From UBA6927 sp022447855 (GTDB lineage Bacteria > Chloroflexota > Dehalococcoidia > Lucifugimonadales > UBA6927), in contig JAKUTX010000010.1 in the NCBI GenBank assembly GCA_022447855.1, positions 1-53,063 on the forward strand: 53,063 nt of DNA, given 5' to 3'. Below are positions 18,500 to 27,460 of the stretch, one piece after another. Numbering within the stretch: position 1 is the first letter of the stretch; the number at the start of each line of letters is the position of its first letter. The translations under genes and the position numbers were made by a program. Below the pieces are notes generated by a model. It saw only the letters and a list, made by a program, of their open reading frames with translations. It did no database searches and was not told where the DNA came from.

Positions 18500-18796
18500 A
18501 TGGCAGTTATTGAAGTAGACATAAGAGAAAATGGCATTAGATTAGTCTGGTCTGACAGCGAAGATACTATGTTAGATCACCGATTCCTAAGATTGAGTTG
18601 TGGTTGCGCACATTGTGTTGAAGAACTTACAAACAAAAAATTATTAGATCCTGATTCAGTTCCCCAAGACATAAAGGCAGAAGATTTTTTGTTTGTTGGG
18701 CGGTATGCGGTTCAATTTTTATGGAGTGACGGGCATTACACTGGTATATATCCGTTTGACATATTGAGAGAGTTATCAAATACAAATCAAAACTAA
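18500..18796 (+). CDS. DUF971 (gamma-butyrobetaine-hydroxylase-like N-terminal domain) protein
   Basis: A 98-residue stand-alone GBBH-like N-domain: ENGIRLVWSD, then the Cys-rich CGCAHCVEEL (about 32-41), VGRYAVQFLWSDGHYTGIYP and DILREL. The domain is often encoded near Mrp/ApbC-type Fe-S carriers and may bind metal, but its role is unproven. I chose ATG 18500 over an in-frame GTG at 18488 that would overlap leuC; neither has a clear ribosome site. Following the Fe-S enzyme LeuC, a role with Fe-S clusters is plausible but inferred. Confidence 0.85.
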   Translation: MAVIEVDIRENGIRLVWSDSEDTMLDHRFLRLSCGCAHCVEELTNKKLLDPDSVPQDIKAEDFLFVGRYAVQFLWSDGHYTGIYPFDILRELSNTNQN

Positions 18797-19470
18797 CAAT
18801 ATCTTCTATTCGTTTCCCCCCACTTACGGGTATGTTCGTCAGACAATTGTTTCAAAGACATCTTTTCGGACTCACTTCGAATCATAGTATAGGCGTCTTC
18901 ACGATTATCAATATAATATCCCTGTCTTGTATTCGCAATTTTGAATCCATATTTTTTATAAAGATTTTGAGCTATAAAATTAGAAACTCTAACCTCTAAG
19001 CTAATTTTTTCAGCACCTAAAGCTGAAGCCTGTTCTATTCCTGAGAGCAAAAGAAGCTCACCCACTCCTATACCTCTAAAGCGACTATGAACGGCAACAG
19101 AAATAATATGAGCTTCATCTGCAGCGAACCACGTACCAATATACCCTGCAATAGACTGATTATTATTTTTAATCTTTAGCTTTTTATCAAATAAATCTCT
19201 AGTTTTATCCCAAATTTTTTTTACGAAAGGAAAATTAGGCGAATTGGAATTTTGGATCTCATCGTGATCACCTACTTTCGCTTCAACAATATTAGCAATC
19301 AAATATCTTGCACGTGGATTCCTCAACTCCCTTGAAAACGAAGTTGGGGATACAAGTGGTGACAAAGCATTTTTCTCAATCATATTAACTGCTTTGATAT
19401 CACCAGAAATCATCGGGCGAACTTCAAATGGCATCACTTTATTATCTAATCGATTTGAATCTATGTGCAT
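18793..19470 (-). CDS. rimI: Ribosomal-protein-alanine N-acetyltransferase-like GNAT protein
   Basis: GNAT fold: VRPMISGDIKAVNMIEKNAL opens the domain and the acetyl-CoA loop is VHSRFRGIGVGELLLLSGI. ISLEVRVSNFIAQNLYKKYGFKIANTRQGYY, followed by EDAYTMI, is the RimI hallmark. It would acetylate the N-terminal Ala of ribosomal protein S18 or another target. It is 225 residues, against about 150 for E. coli RimI, because of an N-terminal addition and a Lys/Asn-rich insert around residues 70-105. GGA lies 7 nt before the ATG at 19470; ATG 19434 is the alternative. It overlaps the end of the DUF971 gene by 4 bp tail to tail. Confidence 0.85.
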   Translation of the reverse strand: MHIDSNRLDNKVMPFEVRPMISGDIKAVNMIEKNALSPLVSPTSFSRELRNPRARYLIANIVEAKVGDHDEIQNSNSPNFPFVKKIWDKTRDLFDKKLKIKNNNQSIAGYIGTWFAADEAHIISVAVHSRFRGIGVGELLLLSGIEQASALGAEKISLEVRVSNFIAQNLYKKYGFKIANTRQGYYIDNREDAYTMIRSESEKMSLKQLSDEHTRKWGETNRRYC

Positions 19471-19562
19471 TTTATTTCCATATGATATTTCAAATTATTC
19501 TATAGCCAAAGTATTGTATTTTTCCATAGAAAAATTGATACTAGTAATGAGCATTAATAATA

Positions 19563-21368
19563 ATGAACATAATTCTTAGAATAATTAAGATAGCATTCAA
19601 AAATAAGTTTCATATAACTGCTGCATACCTAAGTATGATTGCTTCAGCAGCAGCATATCTTCTTCTACCCGAAGTCTTTGGAAACACAATTGATTCTATC
19701 GCGGAATCATTGGATGGCGGTGTATCTCTTAGTACCACAAAAATCCTTACCTTATCCGGAATAATTATAGGACTAAGTACTATAAGAGGAATCTTCGGAT
19801 TTGGCCAACAATATTTCAGCGAATCTGTCTCTCAACTTGCTGTATATGAAATCAGGAATCAATTTTTTGACAGGATCCAAAAGTTGAGTCTGTCATTCCA
19901 TGACAAATCTCACACAGGCAATTTAATGTCCCGAGCAATTACGGATGTGGAAAACATCCGTATGTTTATTTCAATTGGATTAATAAGAGGCCCATATTTT
20001 TTTATAATGTTTGTAACTGTTGCAATAATATTAATAAATATGGATACAAAACTTGGTCTGTTATCTATAGCATTTATGCCAGTAGTTGCAATCCAATCCA
20101 TATTCGCACGACTAAAAATGCGTATCCTCTGGACATCCGTTCAAGAACGAATGGGCGAATTGAGTACTACTCTTCAAGAAACATTAACTGGTATGAGAGT
20201 AGTGAAAGCATTTGGCGCAGAAGAACATGAATTAAAACAATTAGATGCAGGCAGTAAAAAAGTTGCAACTGAAATGATTAAAGTGGAATATGTTCGAGCT
20301 ACCAACATGTCATTTATGATATTTGTATTCATGCTATCCCTTGCAATAATTTTGATCTTTGGTGGTCGTAGTGTTATTGGGGAAACATTATCTCTGGGCG
20401 ACCTAACCAAATTCTTGTTCTACATGCAGCTACTCTCCATACCAATTCGCATGCTTGGATTCATAGTAGCATCAACTGCACGTGCTACTTCCGCAGGCGG
20501 AAGAATTTATGAAATTATTGATACAGAATCTGAAGTTAAAGAAACGAGTAAACCCCTCAATTTTGAAAAAATTTCAGGCGAAGTGCAATTTGAAAATGTT
20601 TCATTTAGTTATGATACCTCAGGCAATTCTCAAGCTCTTAAAGGACTTGATTTCACTGTTACAAAAGGGGACGTTATTGCATTAATTGGAACTCCTGGAA
20701 GTGGGAAAAGTACATTGGTAAGTTTACTAACCCGATTTTACGATCCTATCGATGGAAAAATTAAAATCGACGGATACGATATTAAGAATTTCAAGATTTC
20801 CGATCTCCGGCATAACATTGGAATTGTACAACAAGACATTTTTATTTTTACTGATTCAATCAAAGAAAATATTGCGTATGGTGCTCCCAATGCAAGTATG
20901 GAATCTATTGTAAATGCAGCCAAATTGGCACAACTACATGATTTTATAGAGACATTACCAGATGGCTACGAAACAATGTTAAGTGAAAGAGGGGTCAATC
21001 TTTCGGGCGGACAAAGGCAAAGATTAGCTATCGCTAGGGCAATAGTTCTTGATCCTCCCATATTAATACTTGATGATTCGACTGCAAGTGTCGACACAAA
21101 CACTGAACGTCTAATTCTAAACGCAATGAAGAATGTCATGAAAGGTAGGACTACATTCGTAATAGCTCATAGATTAAGCACAATCCGTAATGCTGATCAA
21201 ATATTTGTAATGGATAAAGGTGCAATAGTTGCTAAGGGTAAACATGACTCATTAATTCAAGAGGGAGGGTTATATGAAGAAATCTATAACCTTCAACTAA
21301 AACCTCAAAACGATGTAATGTTAGACATTTCAAAAGATGATTTGTCCGATACTAAAGTGAGGATTTAG
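19563..21368 (+). CDS. Heterodimeric ABC exporter subunit with degenerate catalytic site
   Basis: A 601-residue half-transporter. Six membrane segments lie in residues 15-310 and the NBD in about 340-580. Walker A is GTPGSGKST (376-384), signature LSGGQ (480-484), Walker B ILILD (500-504) and the H-loop His is 536. The residue after Walker B is Asp505 instead of the catalytic Glu. This is the known mark of the non-hydrolysing subunit in heterodimers such as TM287/TM288 and BmrCD. The second half begins 3 bp downstream, so the two surely pair. Substrate is unknown; drugs, lipids and peptides are all exported by relatives. Confidence 0.93.
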   Translation: MNIILRIIKIAFKNKFHITAAYLSMIASAAAYLLLPEVFGNTIDSIAESLDGGVSLSTTKILTLSGIIIGLSTIRGIFGFGQQYFSESVSQLAVYEIRNQFFDRIQKLSLSFHDKSHTGNLMSRAITDVENIRMFISIGLIRGPYFFIMFVTVAIILINMDTKLGLLSIAFMPVVAIQSIFARLKMRILWTSVQERMGELSTTLQETLTGMRVVKAFGAEEHELKQLDAGSKKVATEMIKVEYVRATNMSFMIFVFMLSLAIILIFGGRSVIGETLSLGDLTKFLFYMQLLSIPIRMLGFIVASTARATSAGGRIYEIIDTESEVKETSKPLNFEKISGEVQFENVSFSYDTSGNSQALKGLDFTVTKGDVIALIGTPGSGKSTLVSLLTRFYDPIDGKIKIDGYDIKNFKISDLRHNIGIVQQDIFIFTDSIKENIAYGAPNASMESIVNAAKLAQLHDFIETLPDGYETMLSERGVNLSGGQRQRLAIARAIVLDPPILILDDSTASVDTNTERLILNAMKNVMKGRTTFVIAHRLSTIRNADQIFVMDKGAIVAKGKHDSLIQEGGLYEEIYNLQLKPQNDVMLDISKDDLSDTKVRI

Positions 21369-21371
21369 ATA

Positions 21372-23198
21372 ATGATGAATCGTGGAAGCCTAATGGGGAG
21401 AGGATCTACAGGGCAAAATTCTGATAGCGAATCAGTCTTCGGATCCGCATATGATAAAAGTGTAATTTTACGCTTAATCCCATTTATCAAACCTTATAAA
21501 AAATATACAACCTTTGCCATTCTGGCAATGTTAGTTTTCACCTCTAGTATGGTCTCCGTCCCATTTATCATCGGAAAAGGATTAACAGCCGTAGGTAAAG
21601 GAGATTTAGATTCACTTACCATGTGGTTTGCAGCATTGGTTTCAGCAGCGATCTTGAACTTTACATCAAATAAAATACAACAAACCATGATGGCTAAAAT
21701 CGGTCAAGGCATGTTATACGACCTTAGAAAAACAATGTTTAAACACCTCCATAGGTTATCTCTGAGTTTTTATGACCGCACAGAAGTAGGCGTAATGATG
21801 TCACGTGTTCAGGGAGACGTATATCAACTTCAAGAATTTGTTTCAATAGCTATCATGACTTTAGCAGATTTACTTGGATTAATCGGTATAGTGATTGTAA
21901 TGATGACTTTGAATTTCAAACTTGGTCTGATATCAATGTCAGTATTACCAGTTCTAGTATTTATAATGGTTTTTTGGCAACCGATTGCTGTTAGGGCATT
22001 TATCGGAGTAAGAAAAGCTTCAGCAATTTTGAATGCATACTTGAACGAAAATATCACTGGTGTTCGAGTTGTACAGGCAATGAACAGAGAACCGAAAAAC
22101 TTTTCAATTTTTAATGGTAAAAATCGAGACCATCTTAACTCAAACCTTTTTACTGGCAAAATGATGGCATTCATGGTCCCAATAGTAGATATATTAACTG
22201 CTTTATCTATTGGACTAGTAATTTTCTTTGGGATTGGAATGGTTAACAATGGAGAGATAGCAAGTACTGCTTTGTTCGTAACATTTATTCTATATATTCA
22301 GCGTTTTTTCGATCCTATACGTAATCTGACAATGCAATATACTCAATTGCAGCGATCCATGGCATCAGGTCAAAGAATTTTCCAAACATTAGATGTAAAA
22401 CCCGACTTAATTGACACAGAAAATGCAAAACCCATCCAGAAAATTTCCGGAAATATTGAATTCGACCATGTCAATTTTAACTACCTCAATGGAGAAGACG
22501 TTTTAAAAAATATATCTTTTAATGTTAAAGCTGGTGAAACGGTAGCAATAGTGGGGCCAACGGGAGCAGGGAAAACCACAATAGTTGCTCTACTCCAAAG
22601 ATTCTACGATGTCCAAACAGGACGGGGTTCTATCAAAATAGATGGAACTGATATCAGAAATGTAACACGGAATTCAGTAGTGTCTCAAATGAGCATGGTA
22701 CTACAAGAACCCTATCTTTTCTCTGGAACTATCGCAGAAAATATAAAATACAATCACATAGACCTATCGCATGAACAAGCAATTTCTGCTGCCAAATCGG
22801 TCGGTGCTCACGAATTTATAAAAGATTTACCTAATGGATATTACACAGAAGTTGCTGAAAGAGGAGTGAATTTAAGTCTGGGTCAAAGGCAATTAATTAG
22901 TTTCGCTAGAGCCATAGCTGCAAATCCAGCAATTTTGATATTGGACGAAGCAACTGCAAGCATTGATAGCATCTCTGAAATGATGATTCAAAAAGCTATG
23001 CAACGAGTACTCAAAGGACGAACTGCTATAGTTATCGCTCATAGACTATCAACTATTAGAGGCTCAGACAAAATTTTGGTAGTCAATGATGGAGAAATTA
23101 ATCAATCCGGCACTCACGAAGAATTACTCCAAAACCCTGGGATATATTCAAAACTGTACCAAATGAATTATGAAGCATTTGAGGATCAACCAGCATAA
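21372..23198 (+). CDS. Heterodimeric ABC exporter subunit with competent Walker B
   Basis: A 608-residue half-transporter with a short Gly/Ser-rich N-terminal tail, a six-segment membrane domain (about 35-330) and an NBD (about 360-600). Walker A is GPTGAGKTT (395-403), Walker B ILILD plus the catalytic Glu526, and H-loop His557. Its signature is LSLGQ (501-505) instead of LSGGQ. In the dimer that altered signature faces the Asp505 site of the upstream partner, making one degenerate site, while Glu526 faces the intact LSGGQ of the partner. It is co-transcribed with the first half (3-bp gap) and ends 4 bp from convergent ruvB. Confidence 0.93.
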   Translation: MMNRGSLMGRGSTGQNSDSESVFGSAYDKSVILRLIPFIKPYKKYTTFAILAMLVFTSSMVSVPFIIGKGLTAVGKGDLDSLTMWFAALVSAAILNFTSNKIQQTMMAKIGQGMLYDLRKTMFKHLHRLSLSFYDRTEVGVMMSRVQGDVYQLQEFVSIAIMTLADLLGLIGIVIVMMTLNFKLGLISMSVLPVLVFIMVFWQPIAVRAFIGVRKASAILNAYLNENITGVRVVQAMNREPKNFSIFNGKNRDHLNSNLFTGKMMAFMVPIVDILTALSIGLVIFFGIGMVNNGEIASTALFVTFILYIQRFFDPIRNLTMQYTQLQRSMASGQRIFQTLDVKPDLIDTENAKPIQKISGNIEFDHVNFNYLNGEDVLKNISFNVKAGETVAIVGPTGAGKTTIVALLQRFYDVQTGRGSIKIDGTDIRNVTRNSVVSQMSMVLQEPYLFSGTIAENIKYNHIDLSHEQAISAAKSVGAHEFIKDLPNGYYTEVAERGVNLSLGQRQLISFARAIAANPAILILDEATASIDSISEMMIQKAMQRVLKGRTAIVIAHRLSTIRGSDKILVVNDGEINQSGTHEELLQNPGIYSKLYQMNYEAFEDQPA

Positions 23199-23202
23199 AT
23201 TT

Positions 23203-24237
23203 TCAGAACATTAATTGCTGACTAGAATCACCCGTCGATTTAGTAAAATCAACACCTAAATGTTCATATGCAAGTGGCGTGGCAACCCTTCCCCTAGATG
23301 TACGATCAAGAAATCCTAGTTGAATAAGGAAAGGTTCATAAACTTCTTCTAGAGTATCTGAATCTTCATTAATGCTTGCTGCAACAGTATCAATTCCCAC
23401 TGGCCCTCCCGAAAACTTCTCTACAATAGAGCTCAACATCTTTCGGTCTATATTATCTAAACCTAATGAATCAACACCTAGTTTAGATAATGCTTCATTT
23501 GCAACATCAGCAGTAATAACATTATCAGCAACTACCTGAGCATAATCTCTGACTCTTCGAAGTAGTCTATTGGCAATCCTAGGCGTACCTCTAGAACGTT
23601 TAGCGATATGGAATATGCCATCAGACTTGGCTTCAATACCAAGTATAGATGCAGAACGTTCAACGATTGTACTCATAGATTCTTCATCATAGAACTCTAG
23701 TCTATGAACTGAGCCAAAACGATCCCTCAGAGGAGAGCTAACCATACCATAACGTGTAGTCGCTCCAATTAAGGTAAAAGGTCTTAAGCTCAAATTCATA
23801 CTTCTAGCCTTGAGACCTTTGTCCACCACCCACGAAACAAACAAATCCTCCATCGCAGGATAAAGTACTTCCTCAACCACTCTACTTAAACGATGGACTT
23901 CATCAATAAACAATATTTCATCTTTTTGAAGTTGAGTAAGAATCGCAACCATATCCCCAGCACGTTCTATAGCAGGCCCAGAAGTTGTTTTAATTCGTAC
24001 TCCCATCTCAGTTGCCAAAATATTAGCCAAAGTTGTTTTACCCAAACCAGGTGGCCCATATAGCAAAACATGATCCAAAGGTTCGCCCCGATGTTGAGCA
24101 GCTTTGATAGAAATTTCTAAATTGTCTTTGAGTGCCTGCTGACCAACATAATGAGACAAAGTTTTGGGTCTCAAACTAGTATCAATTCGATGATCACCAT
24201 CTTGCTTCACAGCAGATACTATACGATTCTCTACCAT
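23203..24237 (-). CDS. ruvB: Holliday junction branch-migration helicase RuvB
   Basis: This AAA+ motor drives Holliday junctions with RuvA. Walker A is GPPGLGKT (61-68) and Walker B FIDEVHRL (about 110-117). GATTRYGMVSSPLRDRFG carries sensor 1 and the Arg finger region, and RSRGTPRIANRLLRRVRDYA is sensor 2. The C-terminal winged helix (QLGFLDRTSRGRVAT) binds DNA. Length 344 is standard. ruvA and ruvC are not adjacent. AGG lies upstream of the ATG. Confidence 0.98.
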   Translation of the reverse strand: MVENRIVSAVKQDGDHRIDTSLRPKTLSHYVGQQALKDNLEISIKAAQHRGEPLDHVLLYGPPGLGKTTLANILATEMGVRIKTTSGPAIERAGDMVAILTQLQKDEILFIDEVHRLSRVVEEVLYPAMEDLFVSWVVDKGLKARSMNLSLRPFTLIGATTRYGMVSSPLRDRFGSVHRLEFYDEESMSTIVERSASILGIEAKSDGIFHIAKRSRGTPRIANRLLRRVRDYAQVVADNVITADVANEALSKLGVDSLGLDNIDRKMLSSIVEKFSGGPVGIDTVAASINEDSDTLEEVYEPFLIQLGFLDRTSRGRVATPLAYEHLGVDFTKSTGDSSQQLMF

Positions 24238-24283
24238 TTTTAACCTTAAACATTTTAAAATTGAAACTTATGATCTGAAAATT

Positions 24284-24292
24284 ATTATATCA
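24284..24292 (-). promoter_or_regulatory. Predicted extended -10 promoter of ruvB
   Basis: On the minus strand TGATATAAT matches TGnTATAAT, about 47 bp upstream of the ruvB start. The -35 region is poor, as allowed for extended -10 promoters. Confidence 0.5.
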
Positions 24293-24350
24293 TCAAGAAT
24301 CCATTACTTCTAGAACAAATTAGCTGTTATTAGTAAATGACAAATCACAT

Positions 24351-24379
24351 TTGACACCCTTGAAATACAAACTTACACT
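24351..24379 (+). promoter_or_regulatory. Predicted promoter of the acyl-CoA dehydrogenase gene
   Basis: A perfect TTGACA (24351-24356) and TACACT (24374-24379) are separated by 17 nt. The start point would lie near 24386, giving a leader of about 30 nt before the ATG at 24415. Confidence 0.7.
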
Positions 24380-24414
24380 TCTGATACTAAGAAGTTGATT
24401 TAGCGAGAAAAATA

Positions 24415-25566
24415 ATGAGTGAAATTTTTTTAAATGAAGAAGAGCTAATGCTTCAAAACACTGTTCGAGAATTCTCATTATCAAAAATTGCTCCTAGAGC
24501 ATCCGATTTTGACCAAAATGAAAAGTTCCCCTCCGAAAATTTTCATGATATAGCTACTCTTGGACTTCTTGGACTAGAAATATCTCCAAAATATGGAGGT
24601 AGTGGAGGAACAGCACGTCAACAATCAATTGTTGTTGAGCAATTAGCAAGGGCTTGTGCTGCTACCAGTACAATTTATATTGCTCACTTATCTCTATGTT
24701 GTCGATTTATTTCCATGTATGGTTCTGAAAACCAAAAAAGAGAAATCTTACCAGGACTAGTCAGTGGATCAAAAGTCGGAGCTTTCGCTCTTACAGAATC
24801 AGTATCTGGAAGTGATGCTGCCGGGATGATTACTACTTTGAAGCCCCAAAAAAATGGATTCATCATAAATGGAAGTAAAACTTACATTACCAATGCCGTA
24901 GAAGCGTCTACTATAATAGTAATGGCTACAATTGATCCAAAATTGAGGTCTAAAGGTGTGAATGCATTAATTGTGGACTCTAAATCTCCCGGAATTACCA
25001 TTAATCCAATTCATGGAAAGATGGGAATTCGAGCCTCTAGCATTGCAGAAATCGTTTTCGAAAATGTATTCGTACCTAAAGAAAACCTAATCAGTAACGA
25101 ATCAAATGGATTTAAAAACACTATGAATGTTCTCAATGCAAGTCGAATTTCAATAGCAGCACAGTGTGTAGGAATTGCTCAATCTGCATATGATGCTGCG
25201 CTAGATTACACTCAAAATAGAAAAGCTTTTGGGCAAAATCTATCCGAATTCCAGGGAATTCAATGGCAATTGGCCGATATAGCGACAGAAATCGAAGCAG
25301 CCAGGCTACTAACACTAAAGGCAGCAACCCTTAGAGATTCCAAAAAACCATTCATCAAAGAAGCATCTATGGCAAAACTGTTTGGATCAAGAATAGCTGT
25401 AAAATCAGCAAATACTGCCTTACAAATCCATGGTGGATTAGGATATATTAGCCCCACTCCTGTAGAAAGGTACTACAGAGACGCAAAAATTACAGAAATT
25501 TACGAAGGATCATCCGAAATCCAAAAACTCATTATTGCAAGAAATATTTTATCAACCGAAAAGTAG
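24415..25566 (+). CDS. Acyl-CoA dehydrogenase
   Basis: An FAD enzyme that makes the 2,3-double bond in acyl-CoA esters. At 383 residues it has the standard domain order: helical N-domain (1-115), beta domain (120-225; FALTESVSGSDA, the FAD/substrate loop) and helical C-domain. The catalytic base is the Glu of EIYEGSSEIQ near residue 365, in the position of short- and medium-chain enzymes. RKAFGQNLSEFQGIQW and QIHGGLGYI are family signatures. It has its own promoter and no obvious partner (no ETF genes nearby). Chain-length preference cannot be read. Confidence 0.95.
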   Translation: MSEIFLNEEELMLQNTVREFSLSKIAPRASDFDQNEKFPSENFHDIATLGLLGLEISPKYGGSGGTARQQSIVVEQLARACAATSTIYIAHLSLCCRFISMYGSENQKREILPGLVSGSKVGAFALTESVSGSDAAGMITTLKPQKNGFIINGSKTYITNAVEASTIIVMATIDPKLRSKGVNALIVDSKSPGITINPIHGKMGIRASSIAEIVFENVFVPKENLISNESNGFKNTMNVLNASRISIAAQCVGIAQSAYDAALDYTQNRKAFGQNLSEFQGIQWQLADIATEIEAARLLTLKAATLRDSKKPFIKEASMAKLFGSRIAVKSANTALQIHGGLGYISPTPVERYYRDAKITEIYEGSSEIQKLIIARNILSTEK

Positions 25567-25596
25567 ACTAATCTTTTTACCTGACGTAAAAGAAAT

Positions 25597-26298
25597 TTAT
25601 CCTAATTCTTTCAGAAAACTAACTGGACCAAATTGCGCAATGACAAAAAGAATTGTCGATAAAATTAATGAGAAAATAATCGGATAGTAACGCGAAATAA
25701 TTAAGTTTTTAAAATTAACTGCAGTATCTATTGCAAACATGGCTAAACCCCAAACTAAACCACCCAACAAACTAGTAAAAAGCCCAAATGTGGCATTTTG
25801 GAATGCAGCATGCACGCCCTTCGCTAATGCATTACCAACACCTATCGAATAATCAGAAGAACTAATAGCTCCGCGTTGTAAATCATACGTCACATCAGCC
25901 AATGGTCCAAAATACCCACTAAAAAATGGGGCAACAATTGCGAAAGAAAACCCTACACAAATCCATTTGAGTAATTGTTTAAAAGGGTTACGGCTAGCAA
26001 TTGTAGTAGGAGCAGACATTACAGCAAACACAATAGCTATCCCTGCACCTATAATGAACGCAGGTAAACCCTGAATAACTGCTTCCATAAAATAAAGATG
26101 ATTAGGCAAATATGGATAGGTCCACTTATGATAATAATAAACCAAAGAAGCAATCAAATATATCGAAGTACCTACAAAACCTCCTAGAATACCCGAACTA
26201 AGGAGCATCAACCTGTAGGAAATAACATCTCTTTCTGGAGCAAATGGAGGTAGTTTCCGCAAACCAGTACGGATTTTTTGTACTCGACTTAATTCCAA
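25597..26298 (-). CDS. Orphan polytopic membrane protein
   Basis: A 233-residue protein with five membrane segments at about 30-52, 70-93, 108-130, 165-192 and 204-225, and a basic N-terminus. No known family is recognised. The start is TTG at 26298 with AGGTGA about 6 nt upstream; the next ATG would lose the first 30 residues. It follows the opp operon in the same direction after 112 bp. Segment order and the ends of the third and fourth segments resemble the protein at 1020-1682, which also lies close to an OppD/OppF pair. Function unknown. Confidence 0.7.
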   Translation of the reverse strand: MELSRVQKIRTGLRKLPPFAPERDVISYRLMLLSSGILGGFVGTSIYLIASLVYYYHKWTYPYLPNHLYFMEAVIQGLPAFIIGAGIAIVFAVMSAPTTIASRNPFKQLLKWICVGFSFAIVAPFFSGYFGPLADVTYDLQRGAISSSDYSIGVGNALAKGVHAAFQNATFGLFTSLLGGLVWGLAMFAIDTAVNFKNLIISRYYPIIFSLILSTILFVIAQFGPVSFLKELG

Positions 26299-26410
26299 AT
26301 TAATTCACCTAAATAACTTTCAGACACTAATTATAAACTAATACCAAAAGTTATAAAAGCAAATAAAAATACAAATAGAACTTTTCAAACTTTATAGATG
26401 ATGATTAAAC

Positions 26411-27460
26411 CTAAGAAGCAGGAACGTCGTCCAACACTCCTTGAAGTTCTAATTCCTCTGCTCTATGACAGCTAACAATTCTACCAGAAGATATCTCGCG
26501 TAATACAGGAGTCTCGGTTCTACACTGATCAGTTGCGTGAGCACAGCGTGGATTGAAGTAGCATCCTCCTGGAGGATTTGCAGGATTTGCAACTTCTCCT
26601 TCAAGAATTTGTCTGTTCATTCTAGCTCGTGGATCTGGCTCTGGCACTGCCGACAACAACGCAGAAGTATAAGGATGTTTAGGAGAACTAAACAATTCAT
26701 CTGTTGGAGCAACTTCAACAAGCTTACCAACATACATCACTGCAACTCTATCGCTAATGTGACGCACAACGCTTAAATCGTGCGCAACAAAAAGATAAGT
26801 TAATCCTAATTGAGACTGTAAATCCATCAGCAAGTTTAAAACCTGTGCTTGTACAGATACATCCAAAGCAGAAACCGGCTCATCAGCCACAACCAATTGA
26901 GGGTTTAATGCCAAAGCTCTTGCAATTCCAATACGTTGCCTCTGACCACCACTAAAAGCATGCGGATACCGACGCATATACTCTGTTCTCAAACCCACCA
27001 CCTCTAATAATTCAGCAACTCGATCTTCTCTCTCTGAGGAATTACCTACTCCATTAACCAACAAAGGTTCGCCAACAATATCCATCAAAGTCATTCTTGG
27101 ATTTAACGAGGAAAAAGGATCTTGGAAAATCATTTGCATTTCGCGTCTGAGGCGTTTCAAATCACCATGTTCTAAAGTAGCAACATCAATCTGGTCAACA
27201 GGGGTTCCGGCCTCATCTAACCCAGAATATAAGACTTCTCCACCAGTTGGGTCCAATGCTCGCAAAATACATCTAGAAACTGTTGTCTTACCACAACCAC
27301 TTTCTCCAACTAATCCTAACGTCTCACCACGTTTGATCGTCAAGTTAACATCATCGACAGCACGCACGTGGCCAATAGTCTGTCGAAGAAATCCCTTTTG
27401 AATAGGGAAAAACTTTTGTAAATTTTTAACTTCTAGAAGATTATCTATATTTTCAGCCAT
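26411..27460 (-). CDS. oppF: Peptide-type ABC importer ATPase, OppF-like
   Basis: Second ATPase of the complete importer. Walker A is GESGCGKT (52-59), signature FSGGQRQRIGIARAL and Walker B LVVADEPVSALDVS, with the OppF-type FLRQTIGHVRAVDDV and the C-terminal CYFNPRCAHATDQC cluster. It binds the membrane pair OppBC with OppD and hydrolyses ATP. Its ATG overlaps the oppD stop by one base, and it is the last gene of the operon. Close to the orphan paralogue at 3697-4731. The opp name reflects family only; dipeptide, nickel or sugar oligomers are possible cargo. Confidence 0.94.
   Translation of the reverse strand: MAENIDNLLEVKNLQKFFPIQKGFLRQTIGHVRAVDDVNLTIKRGETLGLVGESGCGKTTVSRCILRALDPTGGEVLYSGLDEAGTPVDQIDVATLEHGDLKRLRREMQMIFQDPFSSLNPRMTLMDIVGEPLLVNGVGNSSEREDRVAELLEVVGLRTEYMRRYPHAFSGGQRQRIGIARALALNPQLVVADEPVSALDVSVQAQVLNLLMDLQSQLGLTYLFVAHDLSVVRHISDRVAVMYVGKLVEVAPTDELFSSPKHPYTSALLSAVPEPDPRARMNRQILEGEVANPANPPGGCYFNPRCAHATDQCRTETPVLREISSGRIVSCHRAEELELQGVLDDVPAS

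Noticed and set aside
25575..25591. TTTTAC/GTAAAA hairpin between convergent genes as terminator
   Set aside because: Only 6 bp, AT-rich, and without a T-run on either side; could be chance.
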